Positions 34,569 through 43,589 of a DNA stretch of 64,000 nt are shown one piece after another (within the stretch, counting starts at the first letter, position 1; each line of letters begins with the position of its first letter). A program made the position numbers and the translations under genes. The notes below the pieces were generated by a model. It was not told the DNA's origin, did no database searches, and worked only from the letters and a program-made list of their open reading frames with translations. Location of the stretch: the NCBI RefSeq assembly GCF_000422805.1, contig NZ_KE383922.1:671772-735771 (forward strand), written 5' to 3'. Source of the stretch: Nocardioides halotolerans DSM 19273 (GTDB lineage: Bacteria > Actinomycetota > Actinomycetes > Propionibacteriales > Nocardioidaceae).

Positions 34569-34844
34569 TCAGCGCCCGACGTGGCTCCGGTTGCGACCGG
34601 TGAACGTCGACGCGAGGACCACCAGCACGGCGGAGATGGCCACCGAGACGATCCAGCGCGTCCAGTCGACGCCGCTCGAGCCGTCGCCGCCGAAGGCGCG
34701 GTAGACGACCAGGCCCAGCAGCACGCCGCCCACGCCGCACACCAGCGTCAGCCAGATCGGGATGTTGTCCTTGTCGCCCGGCGCGACGAGCTTGCCGAGC
34801 AGTCCGATGATGATCCCGGCGATGATGATGCCCACGATCTCCAT
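34569..34844 (-). CDS. GlsB/YeaQ/YmgE-family stress membrane protein
   Basis: A 91-residue membrane protein with three hydrophobic segments (about residues 2-20, 30-50 and 66-82). The first contains the small-residue pattern IIAGIIIGLLGKLVAPG typical of transglycosylase-associated/YeaQ proteins. The third segment extends beyond the common 80-residue form. The ATG follows AAGGAG. Members are often stress-induced; no role is known here. Confidence 0.83.
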   Translation of the reverse strand: MEIVGIIIAGIIIGLLGKLVAPGDKDNIPIWLTLVCGVGGVLLGLVVYRAFGGDGSSGVDWTRWIVSVAISAVLVVLASTFTGRNRSHVGR

Positions 34845-34927
34845 GTCGATGTCTCCTTGCAGAGGTGTCGACGGCGCGGTGGCGCCGATATGGAGACAGT
34901 GACCGTGGGGGCCGGCCGCAAACGTCG

Positions 34928-35125
34928 CTAGTGGTCGGACGGCGCGGTGGCGCGGGTGACGCGGTCGATGCCGGCCGAGGCCAGGGGCAGGAGGAGGATG
35001 CCGGCCGCCACCACCGGGAAGCTCACGAACGGCCCCGCTCCCGACGCGTGCAGCTCGATCCCGACGCCGGCCACCATGGCCCCCACGGCGAGGCAGAGCC
35101 CCCACACGACACGCGCAGTCATCAC
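34928..35125 (-). CDS. Small two-helix membrane protein, unknown
   Basis: A 65-residue hypothetical protein with two hydrophobic stretches (about residues 5-24 and 32-50) separated by ELHASGAGPF and a basic end (IDRVTRATAPSDH). Codon use matches neighbours and the third-position GC is high. The start could be either of two consecutive ATGs. No family recognised, so confidence is moderate that it is expressed. Confidence 0.5.
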   Translation of the reverse strand: MMTARVVWGLCLAVGAMVAGVGIELHASGAGPFVSFPVVAAGILLLPLASAGIDRVTRATAPSDH

Positions 35126-35228
35126 GCACAGGACGCTAGGCGCGGGCCCGTGCGGCCGACCATGGCTCAGCCGGGTGGTCCGTCCATGGTCCGTCCGGAC
35201 GGCGGGCCGCCACCTCGGCCCCGTGCGA

Positions 35229-36332
35229 CTACTTCCGGTAGGTCTCCAGCCGGCCCACGGCCTCGTCGTACTCGGCGACGAGCGAGGCGACGACCTCGGC
35301 CACCGGACGCACGGAGTTCATCCGCCCCACGATCTGGCCGATGGGCATCGAGATCACGTCGGGGTCGTGCGAGGCGTTGATCCGGTTGTGCGCCTCGGCG
35401 ACGAGCAGGTTCTGCAGCGGCATGGGCAGCGGCTCGGGCGCGTCGGCCTCGGCCCAGGCCTCGGTCCACTTGGTCTTGAGCAGCCGCGCCGGCTTGCCGG
35501 TGTAGATGCGGGTGCGGACGGTGTCGGACGACGTGGCGCGGGTGAACGCCGTCTCCCAGCCCTGGTTGGACGCGAGGTTGCGGTACTCCTCGGTGCCGAG
35601 CCAGATCGACCCCGTCCACACGCCCTGCGCGCCCAGCGCGAGCGACGCGGCGACCTGCCGGCCCGAGCCGATGCCGCCGGCGCCGAGGACGGGCACGTCG
35701 GGGCCGACCGCGTCGACGATGTCCGGCGTCAGCACCATCGAGGCGACCTCGCCGGTGTGGCCGCCGGCCTCGTAGCCCTGGGCCACGATGATGTCGACGC
35801 CGTTGGCGACGTGCGAGAGCGCGTGCTTGGCGGCGCCGGCCAGCGCGGCCACCTTGATCCCGTGCTCGTGGCACTTCTCGATCACGTCGACCGGCGGCGA
35901 GCCGAGCGCGTTGGCGATCAGCACCGGCCGGTGCCGCAGCGCGACGTCGAGGTGCGATCGCGCCACCGAGTGCAGCCAGCCGAGGACTCCCTCCCGGCCC
36001 TCGCCCTCCGGCAGCGGCGGGACGCCGAGCTTGAGCAGCGTCTCGTCGACGAACTTCTTGTGCTCCTCCGGGATCATCGCGCCGAGGTCGAGCGAGGTGC
36101 CCTCGGTCGGGATCTTCATCGGCATGACGATGTCGACGCCGTACGGCTTGCCGTCGGTGTTGTCGTCGAGCCAGGTCAGGACCCGCTCGAGCTCCTCGGT
36201 GTCGTTGAACCGCACGCAGCCCAGCACGCCGAGGCCGCCCGCCCGGGAGACCGCGGCCGCGACGTGCTCGGACGGCGTGAACGCGAAGATCGGGTAGTCG
36301 ATGCCGAACTCGTCGCAGAGCGCGGTCCTCAC
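35229..36332 (-). CDS. Nitronate monooxygenase-family flavoprotein
   Basis: FMN-dependent TIM-barrel protein of the NMO/2-nitropropane dioxygenase family, 367 residues. AGGLGVLGCVRF near residue 31, AQGYEAGGHTGEVASMVL and VPVLGAGGIGSGRQVAASLALGAQGVW are the flavin and phosphate-binding segments. Such proteins in steroid clusters include the IpdC oxidoreductase; this one is a distinct member beside fadD19. The GTG start overlaps the fadD19 stop by 4 bases (GTGA), so it is co-translated with a KstR-controlled gene. The reaction is unknown. Confidence 0.85.
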   Translation of the reverse strand: MRTALCDEFGIDYPIFAFTPSEHVAAAVSRAGGLGVLGCVRFNDTEELERVLTWLDDNTDGKPYGVDIVMPMKIPTEGTSLDLGAMIPEEHKKFVDETLLKLGVPPLPEGEGREGVLGWLHSVARSHLDVALRHRPVLIANALGSPPVDVIEKCHEHGIKVAALAGAAKHALSHVANGVDIIVAQGYEAGGHTGEVASMVLTPDIVDAVGPDVPVLGAGGIGSGRQVAASLALGAQGVWTGSIWLGTEEYRNLASNQGWETAFTRATSSDTVRTRIYTGKPARLLKTKWTEAWAEADAPEPLPMPLQNLLVAEAHNRINASHDPDVISMPIGQIVGRMNSVRPVAEVVASLVAEYDEAVGRLETYRK

Positions 36333-37966
36333 GCGGGCACCTCCGTGCCGGCCAGCGCCATCTCCTTGGCGGCGGGGTACTGCGCCTTGCCGGTCGCGTT
36401 GCGCGGGACCTGCGGCACCACCGTCAGCGAGCGCGGCAGCTTGTAGCCGGACAGGTGCGCGCGGAGGAAGTCGCGCAGCTCCTCCAGCTCCAGCGACATC
36501 CCCTCGCGGAGCTCGACGACCGCGGCGACGGCCTGGCCGTACTTCTCGTCGGGAACGCCGACCACGAGGCAGTCGTAGACGGCCGGGTGCGCCTTGACCG
36601 CCATCTCCACCTCCTCGGGGTAGACCTTCTCGCCGCCGGTGTTGACGCAGTTGGAGCCGCGGCCCAGCAGCGTGACCCGGTTGCCGTCCTCGATGCGCGC
36701 GAAGTCGCCCGGGACGGAGTAGCGCTGCCCGTCGATCTCGAGGAACGTCGCCGCCGACTTCGCGGGGTCCTTGTAGTAGCCGACCGGCACGTTGCCGCCG
36801 CGACCGAGCCGGCCGATCTTGCCGACGTCGGTGGCCGGGTCGAGCAGCCGGTTGTCGTCGTCGATCACGACGCTGTTGGGTCCGAGGCCGACGACCGGCC
36901 CGTCGGTGGAGATCTGCTCCTTGTCCTGCATCCCCATGCCCTGGAAGCCGGTCTCGGTGGCGCCCACGGAGTCGGTGAACACGGCGTTCGTGAACACGTC
37001 CATCCAGCGCTTCTTCACGTCCGGGCTGAAGATCGCGGCGCTGCTGGAGATGGCGAACAGGCTGGACCCGTCGTACGGCGTGCCGGTGGCCGCCTTGCGC
37101 TCGTACTCCTCGATGAGCGGACGCGCCATCGCGTCACCGGTCATGAAGATGAGCTGCACCTGCTCCTTCTCGATGATCTCCCAGGTGCGCTGGGGGTCGA
37201 ACTTGGGCTCCAGCACCGTGAGGTGGCCGCCGAACAGGTGCATCAGGAGCCCGGCCTGTGCGCCGCCGTGCATCAGCGGGCTCAGCGGGAAGGTGATCAT
37301 CCGCGGGTCGGTGGCCGCGGACGACTGGCTCATCTCCTCCAGCGGCTCGCCGGTGTAGAAGTCGATGCCGCCGCCGAGCACCCGCCAGAAGTCCTCGTGG
37401 CGCCACATGACGCCCTTCGGGAAGCCGGTGGTGCCGCCGGTGTAGATGATGTGGATGTCGTCGGGGCTGCGCTCGCCGAAGTCGCGCTCGGCGCTCTGGC
37501 CGGCGTACGCCTCCTCCAGCGTCACGCCGCCGAACGACGAGAGGTCGCTGGCGTTGTCCGGGTCGGTCACGTCGGGGAGCGCGACGAAGGTGTGCAGCTG
37601 GGGGTGCTTGGGCGCACAGCGCGCGACCAGGTCGGTGTAGGTGCGCTCGAACAGCAGCGCCACGACGTCGGCGTTCTCGAAGAGGTAGTCGAGCTCGCCC
37701 TCGACGTAGCGGTAGTTGACGTTGATCGTCGTCGCGCGCAGCTTCACCGTGGCCAGGACGGCCACCACGTGCTCGATGGAGTTCTTGGAGTAGATGCCGA
37801 CGTGGTCGCCGGGACCGACCCCGCGCGCGGCCAGGAAGTGCGCCAGCCGGTTGCTGTCGCGCTCCAGGTCGGCGTACGTCGCGACTCGGTCGCCCACCTT
37901 CACGGCCGGGTTGTCGGGGGCTGCGTCGACGGCGTGCTCGAAGAGGTCTGCGATGTTCAGCGCCAC
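36329..37966 (-). CDS. fadD19: Steroid-CoA ligase FadD19-like
   Basis: AMP-forming ligase of 545 residues. [20 protein letters not shown] near residue 175 is the P-loop. [31 protein letters not shown] and [17 protein letters not shown] (terminal lysine) complete the set. It faces echA19 across a KstR operator, as fadD19 (Rv3515c) and echA19 (Rv3516) do in M. tuberculosis. FadD19 activates C26 steroid acids and is needed for C-24-branched side chains in rhodococci. The GTG start lies 7 bases after outward TAGTCT, indicating a leaderless message. Confidence 0.87.
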   Translation of the reverse strand: MALNIADLFEHAVDAAPDNPAVKVGDRVATYADLERDSNRLAHFLAARGVGPGDHVGIYSKNSIEHVVAVLATVKLRATTINVNYRYVEGELDYLFENADVVALLFERTYTDLVARCAPKHPQLHTFVALPDVTDPDNASDLSSFGGVTLEEAYAGQSAERDFGERSPDDIHIIYTGGTTGFPKGVMWRHEDFWRVLGGGIDFYTGEPLEEMSQSSAATDPRMITFPLSPLMHGGAQAGLLMHLFGGHLTVLEPKFDPQRTWEIIEKEQVQLIFMTGDAMARPLIEEYERKAATGTPYDGSSLFAISSSAAIFSPDVKKRWMDVFTNAVFTDSVGATETGFQGMGMQDKEQISTDGPVVGLGPNSVVIDDDNRLLDPATDVGKIGRLGRGGNVPVGYYKDPAKSAATFLEIDGQRYSVPGDFARIEDGNRVTLLGRGSNCVNTGGEKVYPEEVEMAVKAHPAVYDCLVVGVPDEKYGQAVAAVVELREGMSLELEELRDFLRAHLSGYKLPRSLTVVPQVPRNATGKAQYPAAKEMALAGTEVPA

Positions 37967-37977
37967 GGCGGCAAGAC

Positions 37978-37991
37978 TAGAACACGTTCTC
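37978..37991. promoter_or_regulatory. KstR operator, fadD19/echA19 divergent promoter
   Basis: TAGAACACGTTCTC fits TnnAACnnGTTnnA except the final base. It is 11 bases from the fadD19 GTG and 21 from the echA19 GTG. AGACTA at 37974-37979 gives TAGTCT toward fadD19, and TACGCT at 38001-38006 toward echA19; both are 6-7 bases from start codons. Confidence 0.82.
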
Positions 37992-38012
37992 GTTTTTGAC
38001 TACGCTCCCCCT

Positions 38013-38828
38013 GTGACCAGCACGGATGCCGAGACGAGCACCAGCGCGCCGCACTGCCTCGTCGAGCAGGACGGCCACAAGCTGGTCGTGACGATGAACC
38101 GGCCCGAGGCCCGCAACGCGCTCTCCGGGGAGATGCTCGCGATCATGTCCGACGCCTGGGACCGGGTGAACGACGACCCGGAGATCCGGGTCTGCATCCT
38201 CACCGGGGCCGGCGGCTACTTCTGCGCCGGCATGGACCTCAAGGCGGCGAACGACAAGCCACCGAGCGACAGCTTCGAGTCCGGCGACTTCGACCCGACC
38301 ATCATCAAGCCGCTGCTCAAGGGCTTCCGCCTGACCAAGCCGCTCATCGCCGCGGTGGAGGGCCCCGCGATCGCCGGCGGCACCGAGATCCTCCAGGGCA
38401 CCGACATCCGGGTGGCGGGCGAGTCGGCGAAGTTCGGCGTCGCGGAGGCCCGTTGGTCGCTCTACCCGATGGGCGGGTCCGCGGTCCGGCTCCCGAGGCA
38501 GATCCCCTACACGGTCGCGGCGGAGCTGCTGCTGACCGGCCGCACCATCCTGGCGCCCGAGGCCAAGGAGCTGGGCCTCATCGGCCACGTCGTCCCCGAC
38601 GGACACGCGCTGGCCAAGGCGCACGAGCTCGCCGACCTGGTCGCGGCCAACGGCCCGCTCGCCGTGCAGGCGATCCTCAGGACGATGCGCGACTCCGAGG
38701 GCAAGCACGAGGAGGACTGCTGGGCCGACGACGCCCGCGTCGGTGCCGCGGTGTTCTCCTCCGAGGACGCCAAGGAGGGCCCGCGGGCCTTCCTCGAGAG
38801 GCGCCCGGCCGAGTTCAAGGGGCGCTAG
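38013..38828 (+). CDS. echA19: Steroid enoyl-CoA hydratase EchA19-like
   Basis: Crotonase-family hydratase of 271 residues. [35 protein letters not shown] (oxyanion hole) and [27 protein letters not shown] with its catalytic Glu positions are present. EchA19 hydrates the unsaturated steroid 26-oyl-CoA made by ChsE4-ChsE5. A GTG start at 38013 is chosen: it follows TACGCT by 6 bases, and longer versions would read through the operator. It is divergent from fadD19, and a membrane protein/LemA pair follows. Confidence 0.87.
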   Translation: MTSTDAETSTSAPHCLVEQDGHKLVVTMNRPEARNALSGEMLAIMSDAWDRVNDDPEIRVCILTGAGGYFCAGMDLKAANDKPPSDSFESGDFDPTIIKPLLKGFRLTKPLIAAVEGPAIAGGTEILQGTDIRVAGESAKFGVAEARWSLYPMGGSAVRLPRQIPYTVAAELLLTGRTILAPEAKELGLIGHVVPDGHALAKAHELADLVAANGPLAVQAILRTMRDSEGKHEEDCWADDARVGAAVFSSEDAKEGPRAFLERRPAEFKGR

Positions 38829-38864
38829 CCCTTCGCGCAGCCCGCCTGCCCCTAGGGTGTCGCC

Positions 38865-39548
38865 GTGGCGTCGGGATTCGTGCTGATCTTCGCGGCGTTC
38901 CTGGCGCTCGCCGTCGTCGCGGTGGTGTTCAGCTACCTCGCGGCCAAGAAGCGGCGCGAGGCGATGGCGGCGTACGCCGCGGCGCGCGGCTGGCGCTACG
39001 AGGTGGAGCAGCCGCTGCTGGTCGACCGGTTCACCGGCCCGCCGTTCGGGCTGGGCTTCGGCCGCCGCGCCTACAACGTGCTCTACGGCACCCACGACGG
39101 CCGCGACCTGGTCTCCTTCGACTACGAGTACAAGACCCAGACCAGCAACGGGAAGCAGACCACGACCCAGGTGCACCGCTTCTCGGTCCTCGGCCTCTCG
39201 ATGGGCGTCTACATGCCGCCGCTGACGGTGGACCCCGAGAGCTTCCTCGACCGGTTCGTGGGCCGGATCACCGGCAACGACATCGACCTCGAGTCGGAGG
39301 AGTTCAACCGCGCGTTCACGGTGAGCTGCCCCGACCGGAAGTTCGCCTTCGACGTGCTGCACCCGCAGCTGATGGAGTTCCTCCTCCAGCACCGGCAGGT
39401 CGGTTGGCGCTTCGAGCAGGACTCGATGCTGATGGTGGCCCGGGGCCAGCGGACGCCGGCCCAGATCGAGGCGACGATCGCGGTCATGGACGGCATCACC
39501 GACCTGGTGCCCGAGTTCGTGTGGCTCAGGCTGAAGGGGCAGGGATGA
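38865..39548 (+). CDS. Membrane-anchored protein of unknown function, paired with LemA
   Basis: A 227-residue protein with one N-terminal transmembrane helix (about residues 4-25), a basic stop-transfer AAKKRREA, and a soluble domain. FDYEYKTQTSNGKQTTTQVHR resembles the strand pattern of DUF3137-like domains often encoded beside LemA, but this is only a resemblance. The GTG start is used, and the stop overlaps the lemA ATG. The soluble part faces the cytoplasm if the positive-inside rule holds. Confidence 0.72.
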   Translation: MASGFVLIFAAFLALAVVAVVFSYLAAKKRREAMAAYAAARGWRYEVEQPLLVDRFTGPPFGLGFGRRAYNVLYGTHDGRDLVSFDYEYKTQTSNGKQTTTQVHRFSVLGLSMGVYMPPLTVDPESFLDRFVGRITGNDIDLESEEFNRAFTVSCPDRKFAFDVLHPQLMEFLLQHRQVGWRFEQDSMLMVARGQRTPAQIEATIAVMDGITDLVPEFVWLRLKGQG

Positions 39549-40114
39549 CCCCCGCGGCGTGGTGGGCGATCGGGCTCGCCGTCCTCCTGGTGGTCAGCGT
39601 GGTCGTGAGCCACAACCGGTTCGTGCGCCAGCGCACGCTGGTGGACGAGTCCTGGGGCGACATCGACGTCGAGCTCTCGCGCCGGCACGACCTCATCCCC
39701 AACCTGGTGGCGACGGTCGAGGGCTACGCCGCCCACGAGCGCGCGGTCCTGGAGACCCTGGTGCGCGCCCGCGAGGACGCCACGACCCACCGGGGCGACC
39801 GGCCCCGGACGCGGGAGGGGTTCGAGGAGACGGTGAGCGCGGCGCTGCAGTCGGTGCTGGCGCGGGTCGAGGCCTACCCCGACCTCAAGGCGAGCACGAG
39901 CTTCCTGCACCTCCAGCGGCAGCTGACCCTCACCGAGGACCGGATCGCCGCGGCGCGGCGCTTCTACAACGGCAACGTGCGGTCCTACAACATGCGGGTC
40001 CAGACGTTCCCGTCCAACCTGGTCGCGAAGGCCTTCCGGTTCCGCGCCAGGGACTTCTTCGAGCTGCGCGACCCCGCTACAGCATCCGCGCCAGGTGTCG
40101 GTCCCGCTGGATGA
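39545..40114 (+). CDS. lemA: LemA-family membrane protein
   Basis: A 189-residue LemA protein with an N-terminal transmembrane helix (about 5-22) and a long helical-bundle domain: DESWGDIDVELSRRHDLIPNLVATVEGYAAHERAVLETL, then LTLTEDRIAAARRFYNGNVRSYNMRVQTFPSNLVAKAFRF and RDFFEL. LemA proteins are of uncertain function, with a bundle facing the outside. The ATG overlaps the upstream stop. Its last 38 bases overlap the 3' end of a convergent cytochrome gene. Confidence 0.9.
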   Translation: MTPAAWWAIGLAVLLVVSVVVSHNRFVRQRTLVDESWGDIDVELSRRHDLIPNLVATVEGYAAHERAVLETLVRAREDATTHRGDRPRTREGFEETVSAALQSVLARVEAYPDLKASTSFLHLQRQLTLTEDRIAAARRFYNGNVRSYNMRVQTFPSNLVAKAFRFRARDFFELRDPATASAPGVGPAG

Positions 40115-40661
40115 CGGTGTGCTTGAGCACCAGGCCGAGGTGCAGCCCCACCACCACGAAGAACGCGACGTGCGCGCCGATGTGCAGGCCGAGCCAGTCG
40201 TCGCTGCCCAGGACGAGCAGCAGGCCACTGACCGGGATGGCGAACAGCAGCAGCATCAGCCCCTTCTCCAGCCAGCCCTCGACCATGCGCTCGGCGTGGC
40301 TCAGCGCCGGCGCCCAGGGCGGCAGCCCGCCGACCCGACGCCACACCACGCGCGCCGCGGCCAGCGCGAGGATGGCCAGCCCCAGCCCGACGTGCAGGTC
40401 CGAGGGGCCCTCGTCGGCGTCGGCCTGGGCGTCGAGCGCGTCCTCGCGACGGTCGACCTCCTCCTCGCAGCGCTCCTCGTCGGGCCGGTCCTTGCATTGG
40501 TCCTTGGAGTCGTGCACGCGGTCCGCGGCGGCGTCGGCGGCCGAGCCCTCCGTGGGCATCGTGTAGCCGACGACGAACTGCCCGACGATCAGCCCCAACG
40601 TCAGCCAGTGCAGCACCTTGGTGACGGCGCCGTACCCGTGCTCCCCGTTGCGCAGTCGCAT
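40077..40661 (-). CDS. Cytochrome b561-family membrane protein
   Basis: A 194-residue di-heme cytochrome b561 (bacterial/nickel-hydrogenase type). RYGAVTKVLHWLTLGLI-like sequence at the N-terminus gives the first heme His (HW). LHVGLGLAILALAAARVVWR supplies another, and LHIGAHVAFFVVVGLHLGLVLKH supplies histidines in the last helix. An unusually acidic, charged insertion (about residues 45-85, KDQCKDRPDEERCEEEVDRRED, with two Cys) sits between helices 1 and 2. It probably passes electrons from quinol. The partner is unknown. Confidence 0.83.
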   Translation of the reverse strand: MRLRNGEHGYGAVTKVLHWLTLGLIVGQFVVGYTMPTEGSAADAAADRVHDSKDQCKDRPDEERCEEEVDRREDALDAQADADEGPSDLHVGLGLAILALAAARVVWRRVGGLPPWAPALSHAERMVEGWLEKGLMLLLFAIPVSGLLLVLGSDDWLGLHIGAHVAFFVVVGLHLGLVLKHTVIQRDRHLARML

Positions 40662-40678
40662 GGGGCGGCGGTACCCGC

Positions 40679-41902
40679 TCAGACGGGCGTGATCGGCAGC
40701 GATCTGCGCGGCTCGAACGCGAAGCTCGCGCCAGTGCTGATCCTGGTCACGGCGACCTCGTCGAAGTCGGGCGCCGGCTGATCCCGGCGTACGACGGCCA
40801 CGGTCCACTCCGTGTCGGACCCCGTCACCTCGACGTCCAGGTGCGGGTCGACCGCGCGGACCGCGGCCTGGAGCGGCCGCACCGATCCCGGACCGCACAG
40901 CGTGATCCAGCCGCCGTCCTCCTGGGCCGGGCCGGTGGACACCGTCAGCGCCGAGCCGTCGAACGACGCGGCGACGTACGCCGCCGGGTTGAGCAGCGGG
41001 TGCAGGCGCAGCGTCGCGACGGCCTCGGTGCCGAGGGCCCGCGAGATCCGCTCCGCCGCGACGCCCGCGATGCCGACCAGCTGCTTGGTGGCGATCTCGC
41101 GTGCCTGCTCGGGGCTCGCGGCGCGGGCGCGCACGGCGAGGAGGAACCCCAGGTTCAGCAGGTGCATCTGGAGGCAGACCTCGTCGGCGATGCGGACCAG
41201 CGCCGAGTGCGAGAAGGCGGAGAAGTCCAGGTCGGAGACGAGCGGGCCGGCGTAGTCGGCGAGCCCCTCGTCGGCCGGGTCGATCGGGTCGAGCGGCAGG
41301 GTGGCGGCCCGCGAGGCGGCGATCGTGGCCAGCGCGTCGATCGGCTCGACCACGGGGTTCGACTCGTCGATCGTGACCGTCCACGCGCAGTGGGGGTGCT
41401 GGTCGGGCGAGCTGCGCGGGGGCCGGTGGACCGGCCGGACCTGGGCTCGCGGGTTGGACGCGACGGCGGTGGCGTCGAACGTCGGGTCCTCGATGTCGTG
41501 GCACATCGACCGCACGTAGTCGGGCCCCATCGGCTCGACGTCCATCAGCGCGCCGCAGTGATCGAGGTGGAACTCGCCGTGCCACGGGTCGTGCACGGTG
41601 TAGCGGAAGTCCATGAACTGCGGCGGCGCGCCGATGTCGAGCTGCAGCCCCTTGAAGATCGTGACGACGTCGCCGGTGCCCTCCCCGGCCGGCGCGTAGC
41701 CGAGCGCGCGCTGCATCCGCCGGGTGTAGACCGGCGACGACGACGCCCACTCCTCGACGGCGATCCGCGCCATCTCCTCGCGCCCGAACGCCGAGATGCA
41801 CCACGCCATGCCCGAGCGGTCGATGAGCTGCCCGATGAGCAGCAGCTCGGGGACCAGGGTCGCGAGCTGGTCCCGGGTGAGGTCGGCGTACCTGTTAGCC
41901 AA
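40679..41902 (-). CDS. Conserved-looking protein of unknown function in fadD8 operon
   Basis: Not recognised. The 407-residue protein is soluble. Its N-terminal half holds a Cys/His/Asp-rich stretch (FHLDHCGALMDVEPMG, SMCHDIEDPTFDATA, HPHCAW) that could bind metal. The C-terminal half is Ala/Leu-rich and helical (VCLQMHLLNLGFLLAVRARA). A TTG start is used, overlapping the fadD8-like TAA by 8 bases, so translation is coupled. It should therefore share the KstR-type promoter. An oxidoreductase, amidohydrolase or binding role cannot be told apart by eye. Confidence 0.75.
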   Translation of the reverse strand: MANRYADLTRDQLATLVPELLLIGQLIDRSGMAWCISAFGREEMARIAVEEWASSSPVYTRRMQRALGYAPAGEGTGDVVTIFKGLQLDIGAPPQFMDFRYTVHDPWHGEFHLDHCGALMDVEPMGPDYVRSMCHDIEDPTFDATAVASNPRAQVRPVHRPPRSSPDQHPHCAWTVTIDESNPVVEPIDALATIAASRAATLPLDPIDPADEGLADYAGPLVSDLDFSAFSHSALVRIADEVCLQMHLLNLGFLLAVRARAASPEQAREIATKQLVGIAGVAAERISRALGTEAVATLRLHPLLNPAAYVAASFDGSALTVSTGPAQEDGGWITLCGPGSVRPLQAAVRAVDPHLDVEVTGSDTEWTVAVVRRDQPAPDFDEVAVTRISTGASFAFEPRRSLPITPV

Positions 41903-43517
41903 CGCTCCGCTCGCCCGTCCAGTACTGCGCGCGCAGCGCCTTCTTGTCGGGCTTGCCGAGCCCGGTCAGCGGCAGCGCGTCGGTGGCGATCACCTGCTTG
42001 GGCGCCTGCACCGAGCCCTTGCGCTCCTTGACCATGTCCTGGATCTCGTGGACGACCTCGTCGGTGAGCTCGTGGCCCTGGCGGAGCACGACGATCGCGG
42101 TGACGGCCTCGCCCCACTTCTCGTCGGGGGTGCCGATGACGCCGACCTGGGCGATCGCCGGGTGCTGGGCCACGACGTCCTCGACCTCGCGCGGGAAGAC
42201 GTTGAAGCCGCCGGTGACGATCATGTCCTTGGTGCGGTCGACGATGTACCAGAACCCGTCCTCGTCCTCGCGGGCCACGTCGCCGGTGTGCATCCAGCCG
42301 TCGCGGAACGTCTCGGCGGTCGCCTCGGGCAGCTTCCAGTAGCCGCCGCAGAGCAGCGGGCCGGCGACGCAGATCTCCCCCGGCTCGCCCGGCTGGACCG
42401 GGTTGCCGTCCTCGCCGAGCAGCGCGGTGCGCAGGAACGCCGACGGCTTGCCGCAGCTGGAGAGCCGCTCGTCGCCGCCGCCGACGTGGTCGGCCCTGGC
42501 GAAGTAGGTGATCACCATCGGCGCCTCGGACTGGCCGTAGTACTGCGCGAAGATCGGCCCGAACCGGTCGATCGCCTCCTTGAGCCGGACCGGGTTGATC
42601 GCGCTGGCGCCGTAGTAGACGGTCTCGAGGCTGCTCAGGTCGCGGGTGTGCGAGTCGGGGTGGTCCATGAGCGCGTAGAGCATGCTCGGCACGAGCATCG
42701 TGGCGGTGATCTTCTCCCGCTCGATGACCTCGAGCACCTCGGCGGGGTCGAACCTCGAGAGGACGTAGAGCGAGCCGCCCTTGATGACCGTCGGTGCGAA
42801 GAACGCCGCGCCGGCGTGCGAGAGCGGCGTGCACATGAGGAACCGCGGGCTCTCCGGCCACTCCCACTCGGCGAGCTGGATCTGGGTCATCGTGCTGAAC
42901 GACTGGGTCAGGCCGATGACGCCCTTGGGGCTGCCCGTCGTCCCGCCGGTGTAGGTGATCGAGGTCATGTGGTCCGGCGCCAGGACCACGGCCTCGAGCG
43001 GCTGCGGGTCGTACTTCGCTGCCTCCGCCACGAGGTCCTTGCCGACGTGCGCCAGCTGCTCGGGCACCGGGCCGATGGTGAGCACCTGCTTGAGGCCCGG
43101 GCACTTGTCGAGCAGGCCGACCGCCCGCTCGACGAAGACCGGGTCGACGACGAGCGTGGTGATCTCGGCGTCGTTGATGACGTAGGCGTGGTCGTCGAGG
43201 CTGCCCAGCGGGTGCAGCGACGTACGCCGGTAGCCCTGGGTCTGGCTGGCGCCGAGGATGAACAGCACCTCGGGCCGGTTGAGCGCCAGCAGCGCCCCGG
43301 CCGTGCCCCGGCCCGCGTCGAGCGCCTCGAAGGCCTGGACGTACTGGCTGATCCGCTGCGAGACCTCTCCCCCGGTGAGCGTGGTCTCGCCGAGGTGGAT
43401 CACCGGCTTGTCGCGGTGCCGCTTGAGCGCGGCGACCATCAGGTGCCCGTTGTGGGTGCCGACCCGCATCGGGTCGCTGAGGTCGGCGGGACCGCTGGTC
43501 GAGGCGTCGGCGCTCAT
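41895..43517 (-). CDS. fadD8: Acyl-CoA ligase, FadD8-like
   Basis: AMP-forming ligase of 540 residues. SITYTGGTTGSPKGVIG near residue 190 is the P-loop. YYGQSEAPMVITYF, WMHTGDVAREDEDGFWYIVDR, GGFNVFPREVEDVV and PLTGLGKPDKKALR (catalytic Lys) follow. Runs such as MCTPLSHAGAAFF and SLETVYYGASAINPVRLKEAI recall mycobacterial FadD8 (Rv0551c) from memory. The ATG lies 6 bases after outward TAGTCT next to a KstR operator, so the gene is probably a steroid-regulon member with a leaderless transcript. Substrate unknown. Confidence 0.82.
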   Translation of the reverse strand: MSADASTSGPADLSDPMRVGTHNGHLMVAALKRHRDKPVIHLGETTLTGGEVSQRISQYVQAFEALDAGRGTAGALLALNRPEVLFILGASQTQGYRRTSLHPLGSLDDHAYVINDAEITTLVVDPVFVERAVGLLDKCPGLKQVLTIGPVPEQLAHVGKDLVAEAAKYDPQPLEAVVLAPDHMTSITYTGGTTGSPKGVIGLTQSFSTMTQIQLAEWEWPESPRFLMCTPLSHAGAAFFAPTVIKGGSLYVLSRFDPAEVLEVIEREKITATMLVPSMLYALMDHPDSHTRDLSSLETVYYGASAINPVRLKEAIDRFGPIFAQYYGQSEAPMVITYFARADHVGGGDERLSSCGKPSAFLRTALLGEDGNPVQPGEPGEICVAGPLLCGGYWKLPEATAETFRDGWMHTGDVAREDEDGFWYIVDRTKDMIVTGGFNVFPREVEDVVAQHPAIAQVGVIGTPDEKWGEAVTAIVVLRQGHELTDEVVHEIQDMVKERKGSVQAPKQVIATDALPLTGLGKPDKKALRAQYWTGERSVG

Positions 43518-43527
43518 GCGCCGAGAC

Positions 43528-43541
43528 TAGAACGTGTTCCA
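43528..43541. promoter_or_regulatory. KstR operator upstream of fadD8
   Basis: TAGAACGTGTTCCA matches TnnAACnnGTTnnA fully. AGACTA at 43524-43529 is TAGTCT toward the fadD8-like gene, 6 bases from its ATG. On the other side the next start codon (43590) is 48 bases away, with CAGTTT at 43540-43545 as a weak outward -10. Confidence 0.82.
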
Positions 43542-43589
43542 GTTTCGGGCAATCGTGTCGCAGAGCCGCCACCGGCGATACGGTCAGGC

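Noticed and set aside
43555..43589. GTG as leaderless start for the EF-Tu-like small gene
   Set aside because: It is out of frame with the ATG at 43590 (35 bases apart).
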